From Dyella halodurans (GTDB lineage Bacteria; Pseudomonadota; Gammaproteobacteria; Xanthomonadales; Rhodanobacteraceae), in the NCBI RefSeq assembly GCF_026283925.1, contig NZ_JAPDPF010000001.1, forward strand, positions 744,001 through 808,000: a DNA stretch of 64,000 nucleotides, in the 5' to 3' direction. Shown here one piece after another: positions 24,960 through 35,521 of this stretch. How positions within the stretch are numbered: position 1 is the first letter of the stretch; each line of letters starts with the position of its first letter. The position numbers and the translations under genes were made by a program. The notes under the pieces are model-generated. The model was not told the origin of the DNA, made no database searches, and saw only the letters and a program-made list of their open reading frames with translations.

Positions 24960-25571
24960 GTGGCCAAGATTTACGACCGCGCCTATTTCGATAAGTGGTA
25001 TCGCCACCCGGACCACGCGGTCGCCTCGCCGGCGGAGCTGCGGCGCAAGGTGGCCATGGTGGTGGGGCAGGCCGAGTACTACCTCGGGCGAGCCGTGCGC
25101 AGCGTGCTCGATGTCGGCTGCGGCGAAGGCACCTGGCGCGCGCCGCTGCGTGCGCTGCGGCCGGGGATTCATTACCAGGGGCTGGATGCCAGCGAATATG
25201 CAGTGATGCGCTATGGCACCCGCCGCAATATCGGCCTGGCGCGCTTCGGTCAACTGGAACAGCTGCGCTTCGACCACCGCTTCGATCTGATCGTGTGTAC
25301 CGACGTGTTGCATTACCTCAAGCCCGCCGAGCTACGCGCCGGCCTGATGGGCATCAGCGACATGCTGGAGGGCGTGGCCTTCCTCGAAGTATTCACCAGC
25401 CGTGACGGTGTGGACGGCGATATGGATGGCTTCCACGCGCGCGCGCCGTCCTGGTATCTGAAGGCATTCGGCGACGTGGGGTTGCTGCCGTGTGGCTCGC
25501 ATTGCTATCTGGGGCCGCGCCTGGATCGCCGCATTGCCGCGCTGGAACGAGCGCAAATGCCGCCGCGCTGA
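24960..25571 (+). CDS. Class I SAM-dependent methyltransferase
   Basis: 203 residues from a GTG at 24960, chosen because GGAGAAG precedes it and the family sequence (KIYDRAYFDKWYR) begins there; a longer frame reaches back to 24870. The SAM-binding Rossmann motif VLDVGCGEGTWRAPL is followed by GLDASEYAV (acidic loop) and FDLIVCTDVLHYL. This is a Methyltransf_11/25-type enzyme; the substrate is unknown. Confidence 0.85.
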   Translation: MAKIYDRAYFDKWYRHPDHAVASPAELRRKVAMVVGQAEYYLGRAVRSVLDVGCGEGTWRAPLRALRPGIHYQGLDASEYAVMRYGTRRNIGLARFGQLEQLRFDHRFDLIVCTDVLHYLKPAELRAGLMGISDMLEGVAFLEVFTSRDGVDGDMDGFHARAPSWYLKAFGDVGLLPCGSHCYLGPRLDRRIAALERAQMPPR

Positions 25572-25893
25572 GATGTCATTTATTGTGCTCGCCAGCTACG
25601 AAGATGCCTGGAAAGTCGGGCATTCGGGGTGCAGCGCTGGGGCAAAGAGGTAGTGCGGGCCAGCACCCCTTAGGGAACGTCGAAAAACTCGTCATTCCCG
25701 CGAAAGCGGGAATCCAGCGACTTTCGCCTCACTGAATACAAAGGCACTGGATGACCAGCTTCGCTGTTGTAGATCGCCTCCCGCTTTCGCGGGAATGACG
25801 GGAAGTGCACGGTGCCATGTAGCTCGCATTGCTATCTCGGACCACTCTTGGTGACGTATCGCGGCATTGGAGCGAGCGCAGTAACCAAGCCGA
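25572..25893. other. Intergenic region containing a REP-like element
   Basis: 322 bp without a gene; its main content is the palindromic repeat at 25688-25801. Confidence 0.6.
25688..25801. repeat. REP-like paired palindrome, copy 1
   Basis: Two GC-rich palindromes (GTCATTCCCGC..GCGGGAAT and CGCTTTCGCGGGAATGAC) in opposite orientation flank a spacer with CACTGGATGACC. A near-identical element lies at 48141-48254. Such paired palindromes are typical of intergenic REP/BIME elements. Confidence 0.75.
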
Positions 25894-27219
25894 TCAGAAT
25901 TCGAGATGGGCGCGCAAGCCAACGAAACGGGCCGGCCCGCGATCGCGGTTGTAGCCGGGGTTATGGATCAGCTGCAGATCAGGGCTGAGCGTGAGATGCG
26001 CGATCGGCGTGAAGCTGTAATACGCCTCGAGGATCTGTTCGCGACCGTAGTTGAGTGCACCATCGCCGAGCACAAATCCTTCGCCGCCCAGGGCCAGATA
26101 GTCGCGGTGGATCGATGACAATCCATTGATGGCCACGGCTAAGGAGAAGTGATCCGTGGGGCGACCCCAATGCGCGCCGGACAGCTGCAGGCCCGCACTG
26201 AGGGTGCGATCCACTTCGGTGAACACGAACGATTCGGTGCGGCCGTCATTCCAGCCCGCGCGCATGAACAAGCCGGTGTCGCCATCGTCGGCCAGTGGCA
26301 GTTCGCCATTCACGCCGAAACCGTATTTGTGCCGGCCCGGTTGATCGTCGGCACGGATGTCCGGCAGTTGGCCGGTGGCCTGCGCGATGGCGATGGCATC
26401 TGCGTAGATGCCCATGCGGGCCTTGTTGCGAAAAGCCAGCAGGCGCAGTGCCCAGCCATCGGTTTGCGGTTGCAGGGTCAGCTCGATCTGCTGTCCGTTC
26501 GAGTCGGGCAGGGAGTAGACGAGGCGTTGTCCGTTCGCTTCGTAAGGCATCAGATAGATGCCGTAGCGCAGGCTCCAACTCGGGTGGATCCATCCAACGA
26601 CCAATCCGTCGGTATAGCCGCGTGTATCGGCAGCGAAATCCCAGGCGGTGTTATTGAACAACGACCAGTTCATGAACTGCGTTCGCGTGCCGCCTGCGTA
26701 GCGGTTCCTGTCGAAATCATCATTGACCGCCAGCGTGCCCAGCTTCACCTCGACGCGCTGCGTTGCTTCCTTGCCTGGCAGGTTGTCCTGGCCGCGTTCG
26801 ACCTCGACGGTGTCGTCGCTCAGGGGCAGGGCCCAGCGCAGGTAGGCGCGGGCGAGATAGGGCCCCTTGCCGAGTCCGGCCGTGCCTGAGCGGATCACGT
26901 CGCCGTTGGTGAGGCCGCCGAGTCCGGTTGCACCTGAAACGCCTTCACCTTTGAACATCTCCACGTCCGCATAGAACTGCAGGTGCGCCGGCAGGGCCAT
27001 GCCGAAATAGGCGCCAAAGGTGTGCGAGCGCGCGGTGTCGCCTTCCGGACGCAGGCTGAGGTTGCCGGCGTAAGGCGAGTGCAGCGAATCCTGGTGCTGG
27101 TCGACAAACGTGTATTGCGCGCCCAGCCATTGGGGCACCCAGAGGCTCACCTCTTCGGCATGAAGCGTCAGTGCGGCGAGCATCAGGCACGCCGTGGCTT
27201 GGACTCGTGCAAATCGCAT
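25894..27219 (-). CDS. Carbohydrate-selective porin, OprB family
   Basis: 441 residues with a signal peptide ending at LHA-EE. The outer-membrane barrel shows the OprB pattern: LRPEGDTARSHTFGAYFGMA, the conserved central FDRNRYAGGTRTQFMNWSLF, RKYGF-type strands, and the repeated strand motif RAGWNDGRTESFVFTEVDRT. It closes with an aromatic C-terminus (LRAHLEF) recognised by the Bam machinery. It probably admits sugars or related solutes; no sugar-catabolic genes adjoin it. Confidence 0.85.
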   Translation of the reverse strand: MRFARVQATACLMLAALTLHAEEVSLWVPQWLGAQYTFVDQHQDSLHSPYAGNLSLRPEGDTARSHTFGAYFGMALPAHLQFYADVEMFKGEGVSGATGLGGLTNGDVIRSGTAGLGKGPYLARAYLRWALPLSDDTVEVERGQDNLPGKEATQRVEVKLGTLAVNDDFDRNRYAGGTRTQFMNWSLFNNTAWDFAADTRGYTDGLVVGWIHPSWSLRYGIYLMPYEANGQRLVYSLPDSNGQQIELTLQPQTDGWALRLLAFRNKARMGIYADAIAIAQATGQLPDIRADDQPGRHKYGFGVNGELPLADDGDTGLFMRAGWNDGRTESFVFTEVDRTLSAGLQLSGAHWGRPTDHFSLAVAINGLSSIHRDYLALGGEGFVLGDGALNYGREQILEAYYSFTPIAHLTLSPDLQLIHNPGYNRDRGPARFVGLRAHLEF

Positions 27220-27286
27220 GGTTCAAGGGAGAGAGTTGAGGGGGCGAAAGGGTGGACTGTAGCGCGTGATGATGACACGGCCAAAG

Positions 27287-27313
27287 AAAAAGGCCGCCTT
27301 GCGGCGGCCTTTT
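27287..27313 (-). terminator. Intrinsic terminator of typA
   Basis: AAAGGCCGCC stem with its exact complement and a 4-nt loop; read on the minus strand it is followed by TTTTTC. It lies 24 bp after the typA stop. Confidence 0.85.
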
Positions 27314-27336
27314 GTCTTGGGTCTTGCGCAGAACGA

Positions 27337-29181
27337 TCAGCCGCGCGAGGCACGCTTGCGATCATTCTCGGTCAGGTGCTTCTTGCGCATGCGGATTTCC
27401 TTCGGGGTGACCTCGACCAGCTCGTCGTCGTCGATGAAGTCCAGCGCCTGCTCCAGCGAGAACTTCGTCGCCGGGGTGAGCTGGATCGCATCGTCCTTGC
27501 CGGAGGCGCGCATATTGGTCAGCGGCTTCGGCTTGATGGCATTGACGGTAAGGTCGTTGTCCTTGGCGTGAATGCCAATCAGCTGGCCTTCGTACACCGA
27601 GTCGCCTTCGGCCGCGAACAGCTTGCCGCGATCCTGCAACGGTCCAAGCGAGTAGGCCGGAGTGGTGCCGCCGGCATTGGCGATCATGACGCCGTTGAGG
27701 CGCTTGGCGATGGCCACCGGCGTGTACGGGCCGTAATGGTCGAACACGTGGAACAGCAGGCCCGAACCCTGGGTCAGGGTCTTGAACTGGTTCTGGAAGC
27801 CGATCAGGCCACGCGCCGGGATCAGGTATTCGAGGCGCACGCGGCCCTTGCCGTCGGACACCATGTTTTTCAGATCGCCCTTGCGGATGCCCAGGCGCTC
27901 CATCACGCCGCCCTGGTGCTGCTCTTCGATGTCGACCACCAGCTGTTCGATCGGCTCCATCTTCTGGCCGTCGATTTCCTTGATGATCACTTCCGGACGC
28001 GACACGGCCAGCTCGTAGCCTTCGCGGCGCATGTTTTCGATCAGCACCGACAGATGCAGTTCGCCGCGGCCCGAGACCAGGAACTTGTCGGCATCCGAAC
28101 CGTCTTCCACGCGCAGCGCCACGTTGTGCACCTTCTCGCGGTCCAGGCGCTCACGCAGCTGGCGGCTGGTGAGGAACTTGCCGCCCGACAGATCCTTGTT
28201 GCCGACGAACGGCGAGTTGTTGACCTGGAAGGTCATGCTGATCATCGGCTCGTCCACGCTCAGCGCCGGCAGCGCTTCGGGGGTGTCGATCGAGGTGACC
28301 GTGTCGGAAATGGTCAGGTCGGGCAGGCCCGAGATGGCGACGATATCGCCGGCTTCGGCCGAATCCTGCTCGATGCGCTCCAGGCCGAGGAAGCCAAGCA
28401 CCTGGCCGATCTTGCCCTGGCGCTTCTTGCCTTCGCGGTCGATCACGGCGACTGGCATGCCCTTCTTCAAGGTGCCACGCTGGATACGGCCGATGCCGAT
28501 CACGCCGACGAAGTTGTTGTAATCGAGCTGGCTGATGCGCATCTGGAACGCGCCTTCCGGATCGACTTCCGGCTTCGGCGCGTGCTGCATGATCGCCTCG
28601 TACAGCGGGGTCATGTCGCCTTCGCGGGCGTTTTCGTCCAGCGAGGCGTAGCCGTTCAGCGCCGATGCGTAGACGATAGGGAATTCCATCTGCTCGTCAG
28701 TGGCGCCGAGCTTCTCGAACAGATCCCACACCTGCTCAACCACCCACTCCGGGCGGGCGCCCGGGCGGTCGACCTTGTTGACCACGACGATCGGCTTGAA
28801 GCCCATCGCGAACGCCTTCTGCGTCACGAAGCGCGTCTGCGGCATCGGGCCGTCCATCGCGTCGACCAGGATCAGCACGGTGTCGACCATCGACAGCACG
28901 CGCTCCACCTCGCCGCCGAAGTCGGCATGGCCTGGGGTGTCGACGATGTTGATGCGATTCTTCGCACCCGTCTTCTTGTTTTCCCAGGTGATGGCCGTGT
29001 TCTTGGCCAGGATCGTGATGCCACGCTCCTTTTCCTGGTCATTGCTGTCCATCACGCGCTCGGCCAGCACGGTGCGCTCGTTGAGCGTGCCGGACTGTTT
29101 CAGCAGCTGATCGACGAGCGTGGTTTTGCCGTGGTCGACGTGGGCGACGATGGCGATATTGCGCAGATTTTCGATGGACAT
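27337..29181 (-). CDS. typA: Ribosome-associated GTPase BipA/TypA
   Basis: 614 residues from the ATG at 29181, the usual length. The G1 motif AHVDHGKTT is at about residues 13-21, followed by [16 protein letters not shown] (G3), [10 protein letters not shown] (G4) and a YASALNG G5 region. EF-G-like domains II-V and the BipA-specific C-terminal domain complete the protein. BipA binds the 70S ribosome and supports 50S assembly and translation under stress such as cold. It is monocistronic, with its own terminator. Confidence 0.98.
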   Translation of the reverse strand: MSIENLRNIAIVAHVDHGKTTLVDQLLKQSGTLNERTVLAERVMDSNDQEKERGITILAKNTAITWENKKTGAKNRINIVDTPGHADFGGEVERVLSMVDTVLILVDAMDGPMPQTRFVTQKAFAMGFKPIVVVNKVDRPGARPEWVVEQVWDLFEKLGATDEQMEFPIVYASALNGYASLDENAREGDMTPLYEAIMQHAPKPEVDPEGAFQMRISQLDYNNFVGVIGIGRIQRGTLKKGMPVAVIDREGKKRQGKIGQVLGFLGLERIEQDSAEAGDIVAISGLPDLTISDTVTSIDTPEALPALSVDEPMISMTFQVNNSPFVGNKDLSGGKFLTSRQLRERLDREKVHNVALRVEDGSDADKFLVSGRGELHLSVLIENMRREGYELAVSRPEVIIKEIDGQKMEPIEQLVVDIEEQHQGGVMERLGIRKGDLKNMVSDGKGRVRLEYLIPARGLIGFQNQFKTLTQGSGLLFHVFDHYGPYTPVAIAKRLNGVMIANAGGTTPAYSLGPLQDRGKLFAAEGDSVYEGQLIGIHAKDNDLTVNAIKPKPLTNMRASGKDDAIQLTPATKFSLEQALDFIDDDELVEVTPKEIRMRKKHLTENDRKRASRG

Positions 29182-29434
29182 GAGGTCGGCTCGGGCGGCG
29201 CTGGGGCCGTCACGTGAGGTTTCTGAAGGGCGAATCGGACGATTATACGGACTTATGTGACAACTTGCCTCAAATCCGCTTGCAAACCCGTTCAGGCAAC
29301 GAAAACAGGCTGGGGCCGGGGGCCGCGGGCAGGGCAAGCGGGCTGGCACGTCGGAATCGCAAGTTCATGGCATCACGCGACCGAGACCGCGTCTGTGCTG
29401 GAGTTTCGTACGATGATGCGTCTGCTACCACGTC

Positions 29435-31312
29435 ATGGTGGATGGCATGAATAAGGGTTTCCCTCGGTGGATCCTGCTGCTTGCGCCCCTGCTGGCGTCC
29501 TGCGCTACCACGCCCGCGCCCAAGGAGTCCGGCATGCAACACCCTGAATTCGTGCGTGGCGAGGTGAGCGTCACCGAGCATCGTACGGGTGACGACTTGC
29601 TCAGCGCGGGTCTTGGGCTGGCTGGATTGGCTGGCTCGCCATCGCCCTTTGCCCATCCTTTGCGGCCGACCCCGGAAGAGTTGCGTCGGCGTGCTATCCA
29701 GACAAGCTGGAAGGGGATTGCCGATCTTGGCCCGTTCGGCGGTTTCGGCAGCGCGTACGGGGCCGTGCCCACCGTACCCGGTCGCGAGTACCAGGCGTTC
29801 GCATGGATTCCTGGTGCCCGCTCGCCGCATCGTGTCCTGCTGCAGGTGCCAGATCAGTTCGATGGCACCAAGCGCTGCCTGGTGGTGACGGCATCCTCCG
29901 GTTCGCGCGGCATCTACGGGGGCATTGCGCTGGCGGGTGCGTGGGGGCTGCCGCGCGGCTGCGCGGTGGCCTATACCGACAAGGGCGCCGGCGCCGGCTA
30001 TTTCGACCTCGCCGACGATAGTGGCGTGGTTCTCGATGGCACACGGGCCAGACGCGGCACGGCGACACTGGAATTCGAGCCGGTGGCCAGCCGGACGCAT
30101 ACGGGCATCGCCGTCAAACATGCGCATTCGGGCGACAACCCCGAGGCCGACTGGGGTCGTCATGTGTTGCAGGCCGCGCAGTTTGGCCTGGCCATGCTCG
30201 ATCGCGCGTTTCCCGAGCAGGCGCCGTTTACCGCGGAGAACACCCGCATCATCGCCACCGGCCTCTCCAATGGTGGCGGCGCGGTGTTACAGGCGGCGGG
30301 GCTGGATGACGAGCACCTGCTCGCCGGCGTCGTCGCCCTGGAACCCAATGTACGGGTGCCGGAGCAGGGACGTGCGCTGTTCGACTATGCAACCGAGGCT
30401 TCCATATGGATGCCTTGCGCCTTGCTCGATGCACGCTTTGATGCCACGCCGCTGGCACGCGCGGCCAACGGCGACGTTCCGCCCGCATGGGCGCAACGTT
30501 GTCATCAATTGCACGAACGCGGCCTGGTCGGTGGAACGGTGGTCAGCGCCCAGGCCGCGCAGGCGCATGAGCGTCTTCGCTCCATGGGCTGGACCGACGA
30601 GGCCATGGCGGCGGCAGCCAGCAGTACGTCGTTCGATATGTGGCGTGCCGTGACGGCCGCCTATGCCTCCGCCTACATGCGGCGTGGGCCAACCGACATG
30701 CCCTGCGGTTTCCACTATGCCGCGGTGGGCGCCAACGGTGCGCCCGGCACGGCAGATCCGGCCCTGCGTGCCGCCTGGTGGGCTGACGCGTCGGGTATCC
30801 CGCCCGGGAATGGCGTCGGCCTGCTGGGAGGAACGGATCACTCGCTCGACCCCAGCTTGCCGGGCGCGCTGTGCCTGCGCTCGCTGTGGGAGGACACCGA
30901 CGCCAGCACCCAGGCGTTGCGCGACGGTGTAGCAGCCACCACGGTCAAGCTGCCGCGTGCCAGCCTGCCGCTTTGGGTGGTGCATGGCGCTGCCGACGGC
31001 CTGCTGCCCACGGCCTTCACCTCCGAACCCTATATCGCCTGGCTCCGCGGCAAAGGTGGGCATCCCTTGTATTGGAAGGTGCCGTACGCACAGCATTTTG
31101 ATGTGTTCCTCGCCCTGCCAGGGTTTGGTGACAAGCACGTGCCCTTGCTGCCCTACGGTTATGCCGCGCTCGATCGGCTATGGGCGCATCTGTACCAGGG
31201 GGCGCCGTGGCCAGCCGTGGTACCGACGCCCGCGCCCCAGCCGCGTGGCGCGGGAACGCTGGCGCCGGCGACACTGGATTTGCCCGCTACCTGGTCACCC
31301 GGGCCGGGTTAA
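29435..31312 (+). CDS. D-(-)-3-hydroxybutyrate oligomer hydrolase, lipoprotein-type
   Basis: 625 residues; a second ATG at 29447 is equally likely. It has the 3HB-oligomer-hydrolase signature throughout: FAWIPGARSPHRVLLQVPDQ, CLVVTASSGSRGIYGGIALA, AVAYTDKGAGAG, nucleophile ATGLSNGGGAV (Ser278), GLLGGTDHSLDPSLPGALCL, VVHGAADGLLP and YAQHFDVFLALPGF carrying the charge-relay Asp and His. The family degrades oligomers released from polyhydroxybutyrate. The N-terminus has a lipobox (LLASC, Cys near residue 22), so the enzyme is probably anchored in the envelope rather than cytoplasmic. Confidence 0.9.
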   Translation: MVDGMNKGFPRWILLLAPLLASCATTPAPKESGMQHPEFVRGEVSVTEHRTGDDLLSAGLGLAGLAGSPSPFAHPLRPTPEELRRRAIQTSWKGIADLGPFGGFGSAYGAVPTVPGREYQAFAWIPGARSPHRVLLQVPDQFDGTKRCLVVTASSGSRGIYGGIALAGAWGLPRGCAVAYTDKGAGAGYFDLADDSGVVLDGTRARRGTATLEFEPVASRTHTGIAVKHAHSGDNPEADWGRHVLQAAQFGLAMLDRAFPEQAPFTAENTRIIATGLSNGGGAVLQAAGLDDEHLLAGVVALEPNVRVPEQGRALFDYATEASIWMPCALLDARFDATPLARAANGDVPPAWAQRCHQLHERGLVGGTVVSAQAAQAHERLRSMGWTDEAMAAAASSTSFDMWRAVTAAYASAYMRRGPTDMPCGFHYAAVGANGAPGTADPALRAAWWADASGIPPGNGVGLLGGTDHSLDPSLPGALCLRSLWEDTDASTQALRDGVAATTVKLPRASLPLWVVHGAADGLLPTAFTSEPYIAWLRGKGGHPLYWKVPYAQHFDVFLALPGFGDKHVPLLPYGYAALDRLWAHLYQGAPWPAVVPTPAPQPRGAGTLAPATLDLPATWSPGPG

Positions 31313-31430
31313 ACGTTTTTTTTGGCGGTCGCTCGCCTTGTGAGCCGCAGCAGGCGACCCCAGCTACGGTATCCTTGCCGCCCCGCCGGGCGCCCGTGGC
31401 TCGCGCCGCCCAGAAACTTAAGGATTTCCG

Positions 31431-31940
31431 ATGACCATCAACGTCACCTTCAACACCAACCGCGGTCCGATCCATCTGCGCCTGCATGACGACAAGACCC
31501 CGGTGACCGTGGCCAGCTTCGTCAACCTGGCCCGCCGTGGCTACTACGATGGCCTGTCGTTCCATCGCGTCATCGCCGATTTCATGATCCAGGGCGGCTG
31601 CCCCGAAGGTAGCGGCCGTGGCGGCCCGGGTTACCGTTTCGAGGACGAGTTCGACGCTTCGCTGCGTCATGACAAGCCGGGCGTGCTGTCGATGGCCAAT
31701 GCCGGTCCTCGTACCAATGGCAGCCAGTTCTTCATCACCCATGGCGCCACGCCGTGGCTGGACGGCAAGCACAGCGTGTTCGGCGAAGTGGTCGGTGCGG
31801 AAGACCAGGCCGTGGTCGACGCCATCCGCCAGGGCGACGTCATCGAGAAGGTGATTGTCGAAGGCGACGTCGACGCACTGCTGGCGGCCCAGGCCGAGCG
31901 CGTGAAGGAATGGAACGACGTGCTCGACCAGCGCGGCTAA
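31431..31940 (+). CDS. ppiB: Cyclophilin-type peptidyl-prolyl isomerase
   Basis: 169 residues, no signal peptide, so the cytoplasmic PpiB type. Catalytic and binding residues are present: [13 protein letters not shown] (active-site Arg), [20 protein letters not shown] and FGEVV. It catalyses cis/trans isomerisation of X-Pro bonds in folding proteins. AAGGAT precedes the ATG and a strong terminator follows. Confidence 0.95.
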   Translation: MTINVTFNTNRGPIHLRLHDDKTPVTVASFVNLARRGYYDGLSFHRVIADFMIQGGCPEGSGRGGPGYRFEDEFDASLRHDKPGVLSMANAGPRTNGSQFFITHGATPWLDGKHSVFGEVVGAEDQAVVDAIRQGDVIEKVIVEGDVDALLAAQAERVKEWNDVLDQRG

Positions 31941-31963
31941 ACGCGCTTTGTCGTGATGATGTG

Positions 31964-31997
31964 AAAAAGCCGCCGTGCCCCGCACGGCGGCTTTTTT
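31964..31997 (+). terminator. Intrinsic terminator of ppiB
   Basis: AAAAAGCCGCCGTGC pairs with GCACGGCGGCTTTTT around CCC and ends in a T-run. Confidence 0.9.
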
Positions 31998-32094
31998 CAT
32001 GCCCCATGCCGTCACGGCGGCATGCCGATCAGAAGCCTAGAATCGACGTGCTCCACACGATCTGCGTCATCCCATAGTCCAAGGAGATGTAGCC

Positions 32095-32523
32095 ATGTCA
32101 TTTTTGAATGATCTGCTCGGTGGTGGTCAGGGCAATGCGGCCGGTGGTGCTTCGCTGATTTCGGTGGCCGGTGCGCTGATCGAAAAAGCGGGTGGCGTGC
32201 AGGGCCTGGTGGCGATGTTGCAGCAGCATGGCCTGGGCGAAGCGGCGCAGTCCTGGGTCGCCAACGGTTCCAATCAGGCGGTATCGGGCGAGCAGCTTGG
32301 CCAGGCCCTGCAGAACGGTGGCCTGGGTCCGGTCGTCGAGGAAGCGGCGGGCAAACTGGGCGTCGATCCCGGCCAGTTGATGGGCCAGCTCTCGCAGGTG
32401 CTGCCGCATGCCGTCGATCACCTCACGCCCAACGGTGAGGCGCCGGCTCCGGGGCAGGGCGGTCTGGATCTGGGTTCGCTTGCCTCGCTGGCGGGCAAGC
32501 TGTTCGGTAACAACGCGGCCTGA
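32095..32523 (+). CDS. YidB-family (DUF937) protein
   Basis: 142 residues, Gly/Ala-rich, with the YidB pattern: MSFLNDLLGGGQGN at the start, VQGLVAMLQQHGLGEAAQSW, VSGEQLGQALQNGGL, and LGVDPGQLMGQLSQVLPHAV, LTPNGEAP and LGSLASLAGKLFG at the end. YidB proteins are small, soluble and probably DNA- or stress-associated, but the function is unproven. AAGGAG ribosome-binding site. Confidence 0.9.
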   Translation: MSFLNDLLGGGQGNAAGGASLISVAGALIEKAGGVQGLVAMLQQHGLGEAAQSWVANGSNQAVSGEQLGQALQNGGLGPVVEEAAGKLGVDPGQLMGQLSQVLPHAVDHLTPNGEAPAPGQGGLDLGSLASLAGKLFGNNAA

Positions 32524-32581
32524 GCCGCGCTTGCGCGATCGATATCGGCGGTGCGCAAGGCACCGCCGATATCGAGTTGCA

Positions 32582-32839
32582 TCACGTCGAGGCGTTGCGC
32601 CTGAACAACATATGGTAGATCGCGAGCAGGACAATGGCGCCGCCGATCGATCCCAGGAAATGCACCAAACCCGTTTCGCCCCACCAGCCGAGCTTCTCCC
32701 CGATATAGGTGGAGAGGAACGAGCCGGCGATACCCAGGATCGCCGTGATGATGAAGCCCATCGCTTCTTTACCCGGCGTCAACGCCTTGGCGATGATGCC
32801 TACAACCAGACCGACAATGAATACCCATAGCCAATGCAT
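32582..32839 (-). CDS. GlsB/YeaQ/YmgE-family small membrane protein
   Basis: 85 residues from the ATG at 32839; the longer upstream frame has no family sequence. Three hydrophobic segments carry the family's Gly-zipper pattern: WVFIVGLVVGIIAKALTPG, GFIITAILGIAGSFLSTYIG and FLGSIGGAIVLLAIYHM. Members are inner-membrane proteins linked to general stress responses. Convergent with the yidB-type gene. Confidence 0.9.
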   Translation of the reverse strand: MHWLWVFIVGLVVGIIAKALTPGKEAMGFIITAILGIAGSFLSTYIGEKLGWWGETGLVHFLGSIGGAIVLLAIYHMLFRRNAST

Positions 32840-33088
32840 ATTCGTGTGTCCTTGGTGATTGTTCGGAAGAGCCCCTGAACCATGCTGCCGAGCCGCCCCC
32901 GGCAGACCCTGTCGCCCCGTCCCATTCCCCGTGCATCGGGCGGTGGCGGCTTGCCCATCATGCAACGACACGCGGCGGCGCGCACAGGGGTGATTGCAGG
33001 CCGGGGTGGCATGACAGGCCGATGACGCGCCGCCGCATGCTAAAATCGCCCGGTTTGCTGCCTTCGTCCCCCCATACACGAGGAAGTC

Positions 33089-34288
33089 ATGCCCCAGCTA
33101 GCCCAGCGTGTCGGTCGCGCCAAGCCCAGCGCGATCATGGTCATCGCCGAGAAGGCCAAGCAGCTCAAGGCTGCCGGCCGCGACATCATCAGCTTCTCCA
33201 TCGGCGTACCGAATTTTCTGCCTGGCGAACATGTCTACGCCGCCGCGCGCGAATCGTTGCAGCGCGACTCCGGTCAGTACGGCAGTAACCGTGGCGCCGA
33301 CACCTTGCTCGATGCGTTTCTGGCGCATATCGAAAAGCTGGGCTTCACCGGCTACGGCCGCAACAACCTCTCCATCGGCATCGGCGCCAAACAGGTGCTC
33401 TACAACCTGGCCGAGGCCTTGTTGAACGAAGGCGACGAGATCACCTTCCCCGCGCCGTACTGGACCACCTACCGCGACATCGCCGACATCCTCGGCGCCA
33501 AGGTCAATGTGTTGCCGTGCCCGCCGGAGCAGAACTACAAGCTCACGCCGGCGCAGCTCGATGCCGCGCTGGCGCGCAAGCCCAAGGTGTTCCTGTTCAA
33601 CAACCCGTCCAATCCCACCGGCATGGTCTATACGCGCGAGGAAATCGCGGCGCTGGCCGAAGTGCTGGTGAAGTATCCGGACACCTGGATCATCACCGAC
33701 GACATCTATAACTCGATGGTGTTCGACGGCATCGGTTATCACAACTTCGTGCATGCGAAGCCGGAGCTGAAGGATCGCCTGATCTTCGTGGATTCCGTGT
33801 CGAAGACCTATGGCATGCCGGGCTGGCGCGTGGGTTTGGTCGCGGGTCCCGAAGTGGTCGCCAAGGCCATCACCACGCTCAACTCCAACCACATCACCAG
33901 CCTGCCTGAAGTGATCACCGCGGCCGCCGTCGCGGCGTTCGCTGGCCCGCAGGATGTGCCGCGGGCCAAGTGCGAGGAATTCGCTGGCAAGCGTGACATT
34001 GTGGTGAATGCGTTGCGCGCCATTCCCGGCGTGGTATGCCCGCGTCCGCAGGGCGCGTTCTACGCGTTCCCCGATATTTCCGTGGCATTTGGCAAGAGCC
34101 ACAACGGCGTGCGCATCGACAGCGATGTCGACTTCTGCGCTGCGTTGCTCGAAGCCAAGGGCGTGGCCTGCGTGCCGGGTTCGGCCTTCGGCGAGCCGCG
34201 CGCCCTGCGCATTTCCTACACCTGTCCCACGGCACAGTTGCAGCCTGGGTTGGAGCGTATCCAGGCGTTCTTCGCCGAACTGACCTGA
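33089..34288 (+). CDS. PLP-dependent aminotransferase, aspartate-aminotransferase type (class I)
   Basis: 399 residues of fold type I. The PLP lysine is K239 in [16 protein letters not shown]. Other binding elements are [25 protein letters not shown] and the C-terminal [11 protein letters not shown] with the carboxylate-binding Arg. The Ib-type N-terminus [20 protein letters not shown] fits bacterial aspartate/prephenate aminotransferases. It probably interconverts aspartate and oxaloacetate, which suits the malate dehydrogenase gene 80 bp downstream; exact specificity is not certain. Confidence 0.9.
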   Translation: MPQLAQRVGRAKPSAIMVIAEKAKQLKAAGRDIISFSIGVPNFLPGEHVYAAARESLQRDSGQYGSNRGADTLLDAFLAHIEKLGFTGYGRNNLSIGIGAKQVLYNLAEALLNEGDEITFPAPYWTTYRDIADILGAKVNVLPCPPEQNYKLTPAQLDAALARKPKVFLFNNPSNPTGMVYTREEIAALAEVLVKYPDTWIITDDIYNSMVFDGIGYHNFVHAKPELKDRLIFVDSVSKTYGMPGWRVGLVAGPEVVAKAITTLNSNHITSLPEVITAAAVAAFAGPQDVPRAKCEEFAGKRDIVVNALRAIPGVVCPRPQGAFYAFPDISVAFGKSHNGVRIDSDVDFCAALLEAKGVACVPGSAFGEPRALRISYTCPTAQLQPGLERIQAFFAELT

Positions 34289-34370
34289 TCGGTACTGGGC
34301 CCATGCCTTGCAGCATGGGCCTCGTTTTATGTCTAGTCGCATATCTAGCCAAGTTGAAGGAGTTACCCTG

Positions 34371-35357
34371 ATGAAAGCCCCCGTTCGAGTTGCCGTTACC
34401 GGCGCAGCCGGCCAGATCGGTTACGCCTTGCTGTTCCGCATCGCCGCGGGCGACATGCTGGGTCCTGACCAGCCGGTGATCCTGCACCTGCTGGAAATCA
34501 CTCCGGCACTGCCCGCCCTGCAGGGCGTGGTGATGGAACTCAACGATTGCGCGTTCCCGACCCTGGCCGGCGTGGTGGCCACCGACGACGTCAATGTCGC
34601 CTTCAAGGACGTGGATTACGCCCTGCTGGTCGGTGCGCGTCCGCGTGGCCCGGGCATGGAGCGCAAGGATCTGCTGGAAGCGAACGGTGCCATCTTCGGC
34701 CCGCAGGGCAAGGCGCTGAACGATCACGCCAAGCGCGACGTGCGCGTGCTGGTGGTCGGCAACCCGGCCAACACCAATGCGCTGATCGCCCAGCAGAATG
34801 CTCCGGATCTCGATCCGAAGTGCTTCACCGCGATGGTCCGCCTCGACCACAACCGCGCGCTGTCGCAGCTGGCCGAGAAGACCGGCAAGCACAACACCGA
34901 CATCAAGAAGATGACGATCTGGGGCAACCACAGCTCCACCCAGTACCCGGACCTGCACCATGCCACCGTCGGCGGTAAGGCTGCGCTGTCGCTGGTCGAC
35001 CAGGCCTGGTACGAGAGCGACTTCATCCCGACCGTGCAGCAGCGCGGCGCGGCGATCATCAAGGCGCGTGGCGCTTCGTCGGCTGCCTCGGCCGCTTCGG
35101 CTGCCGTCGACCATATGCGCACCTGGGCCCTGGGCACCGCCGAGGGCGACTGGGCTTCGATGGGCATCCCGTCCGACGGTTCGTATGGGATCGCCCCGGG
35201 CGTGATCTACGGCTATCCGGTGACGGTGAAGAACGGCAAGTACGAGATCGTGCAGGGCCTGGCGATCAACGACTTCTCGCGCGCCCGCATGGACGCCACC
35301 GACAAGGAATTGCGTGAAGAGCGCGCCGGCGTCGAGCATCTGTTCGCCAAGAAGTAA
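34371..35357 (+). CDS. mdh: Malate dehydrogenase
   Basis: 328 residues from the ATG at 34371 behind GAAGGAG. NAD-binding [20 protein letters not shown], the substrate-binding [24 protein letters not shown], the catalytic RLDHNRAL and active-site His in [13 protein letters not shown] are all present. This is the cytosolic-type MDH of 325-330 residues. It oxidises malate to oxaloacetate, the acceptor used by the methylcitrate synthase encoded nearby. Its own terminator follows. Confidence 0.97.
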   Translation: MKAPVRVAVTGAAGQIGYALLFRIAAGDMLGPDQPVILHLLEITPALPALQGVVMELNDCAFPTLAGVVATDDVNVAFKDVDYALLVGARPRGPGMERKDLLEANGAIFGPQGKALNDHAKRDVRVLVVGNPANTNALIAQQNAPDLDPKCFTAMVRLDHNRALSQLAEKTGKHNTDIKKMTIWGNHSSTQYPDLHHATVGGKAALSLVDQAWYESDFIPTVQQRGAAIIKARGASSAASAASAAVDHMRTWALGTAEGDWASMGIPSDGSYGIAPGVIYGYPVTVKNGKYEIVQGLAINDFSRARMDATDKELREERAGVEHLFAKK

Positions 35358-35395
35358 GCCTCGGGTTGCACGCGTGCTGCGTGCGATGTGACGGA

Positions 35396-35425
35396 ATGGG
35401 CGGCTTTGGCCGCCCATTTTTTTTG
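35396..35425 (+). terminator. Intrinsic terminator of mdh
   Basis: ATGGGCGGC pairs with GCCGCCCAT, 4-nt loop, followed by seven further T. Confidence 0.9.
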
Positions 35426-35521
35426 TCCCATCGCCACGGGCCGCTGAATCTCTTACACGAGAACGCTGGCTACGCGGACACGGATAGGTAGAATCCGCTG
35501 AACGCCAACTGGAAACTGGAC

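Noticed and set aside
26983-29217. 744-codon open frame on the plus strand
   Set aside because: Antisense to the OprB-like porin and typA, both unambiguous; the translated product is His/Val/Asp-rich shadow sequence with no family resemblance.
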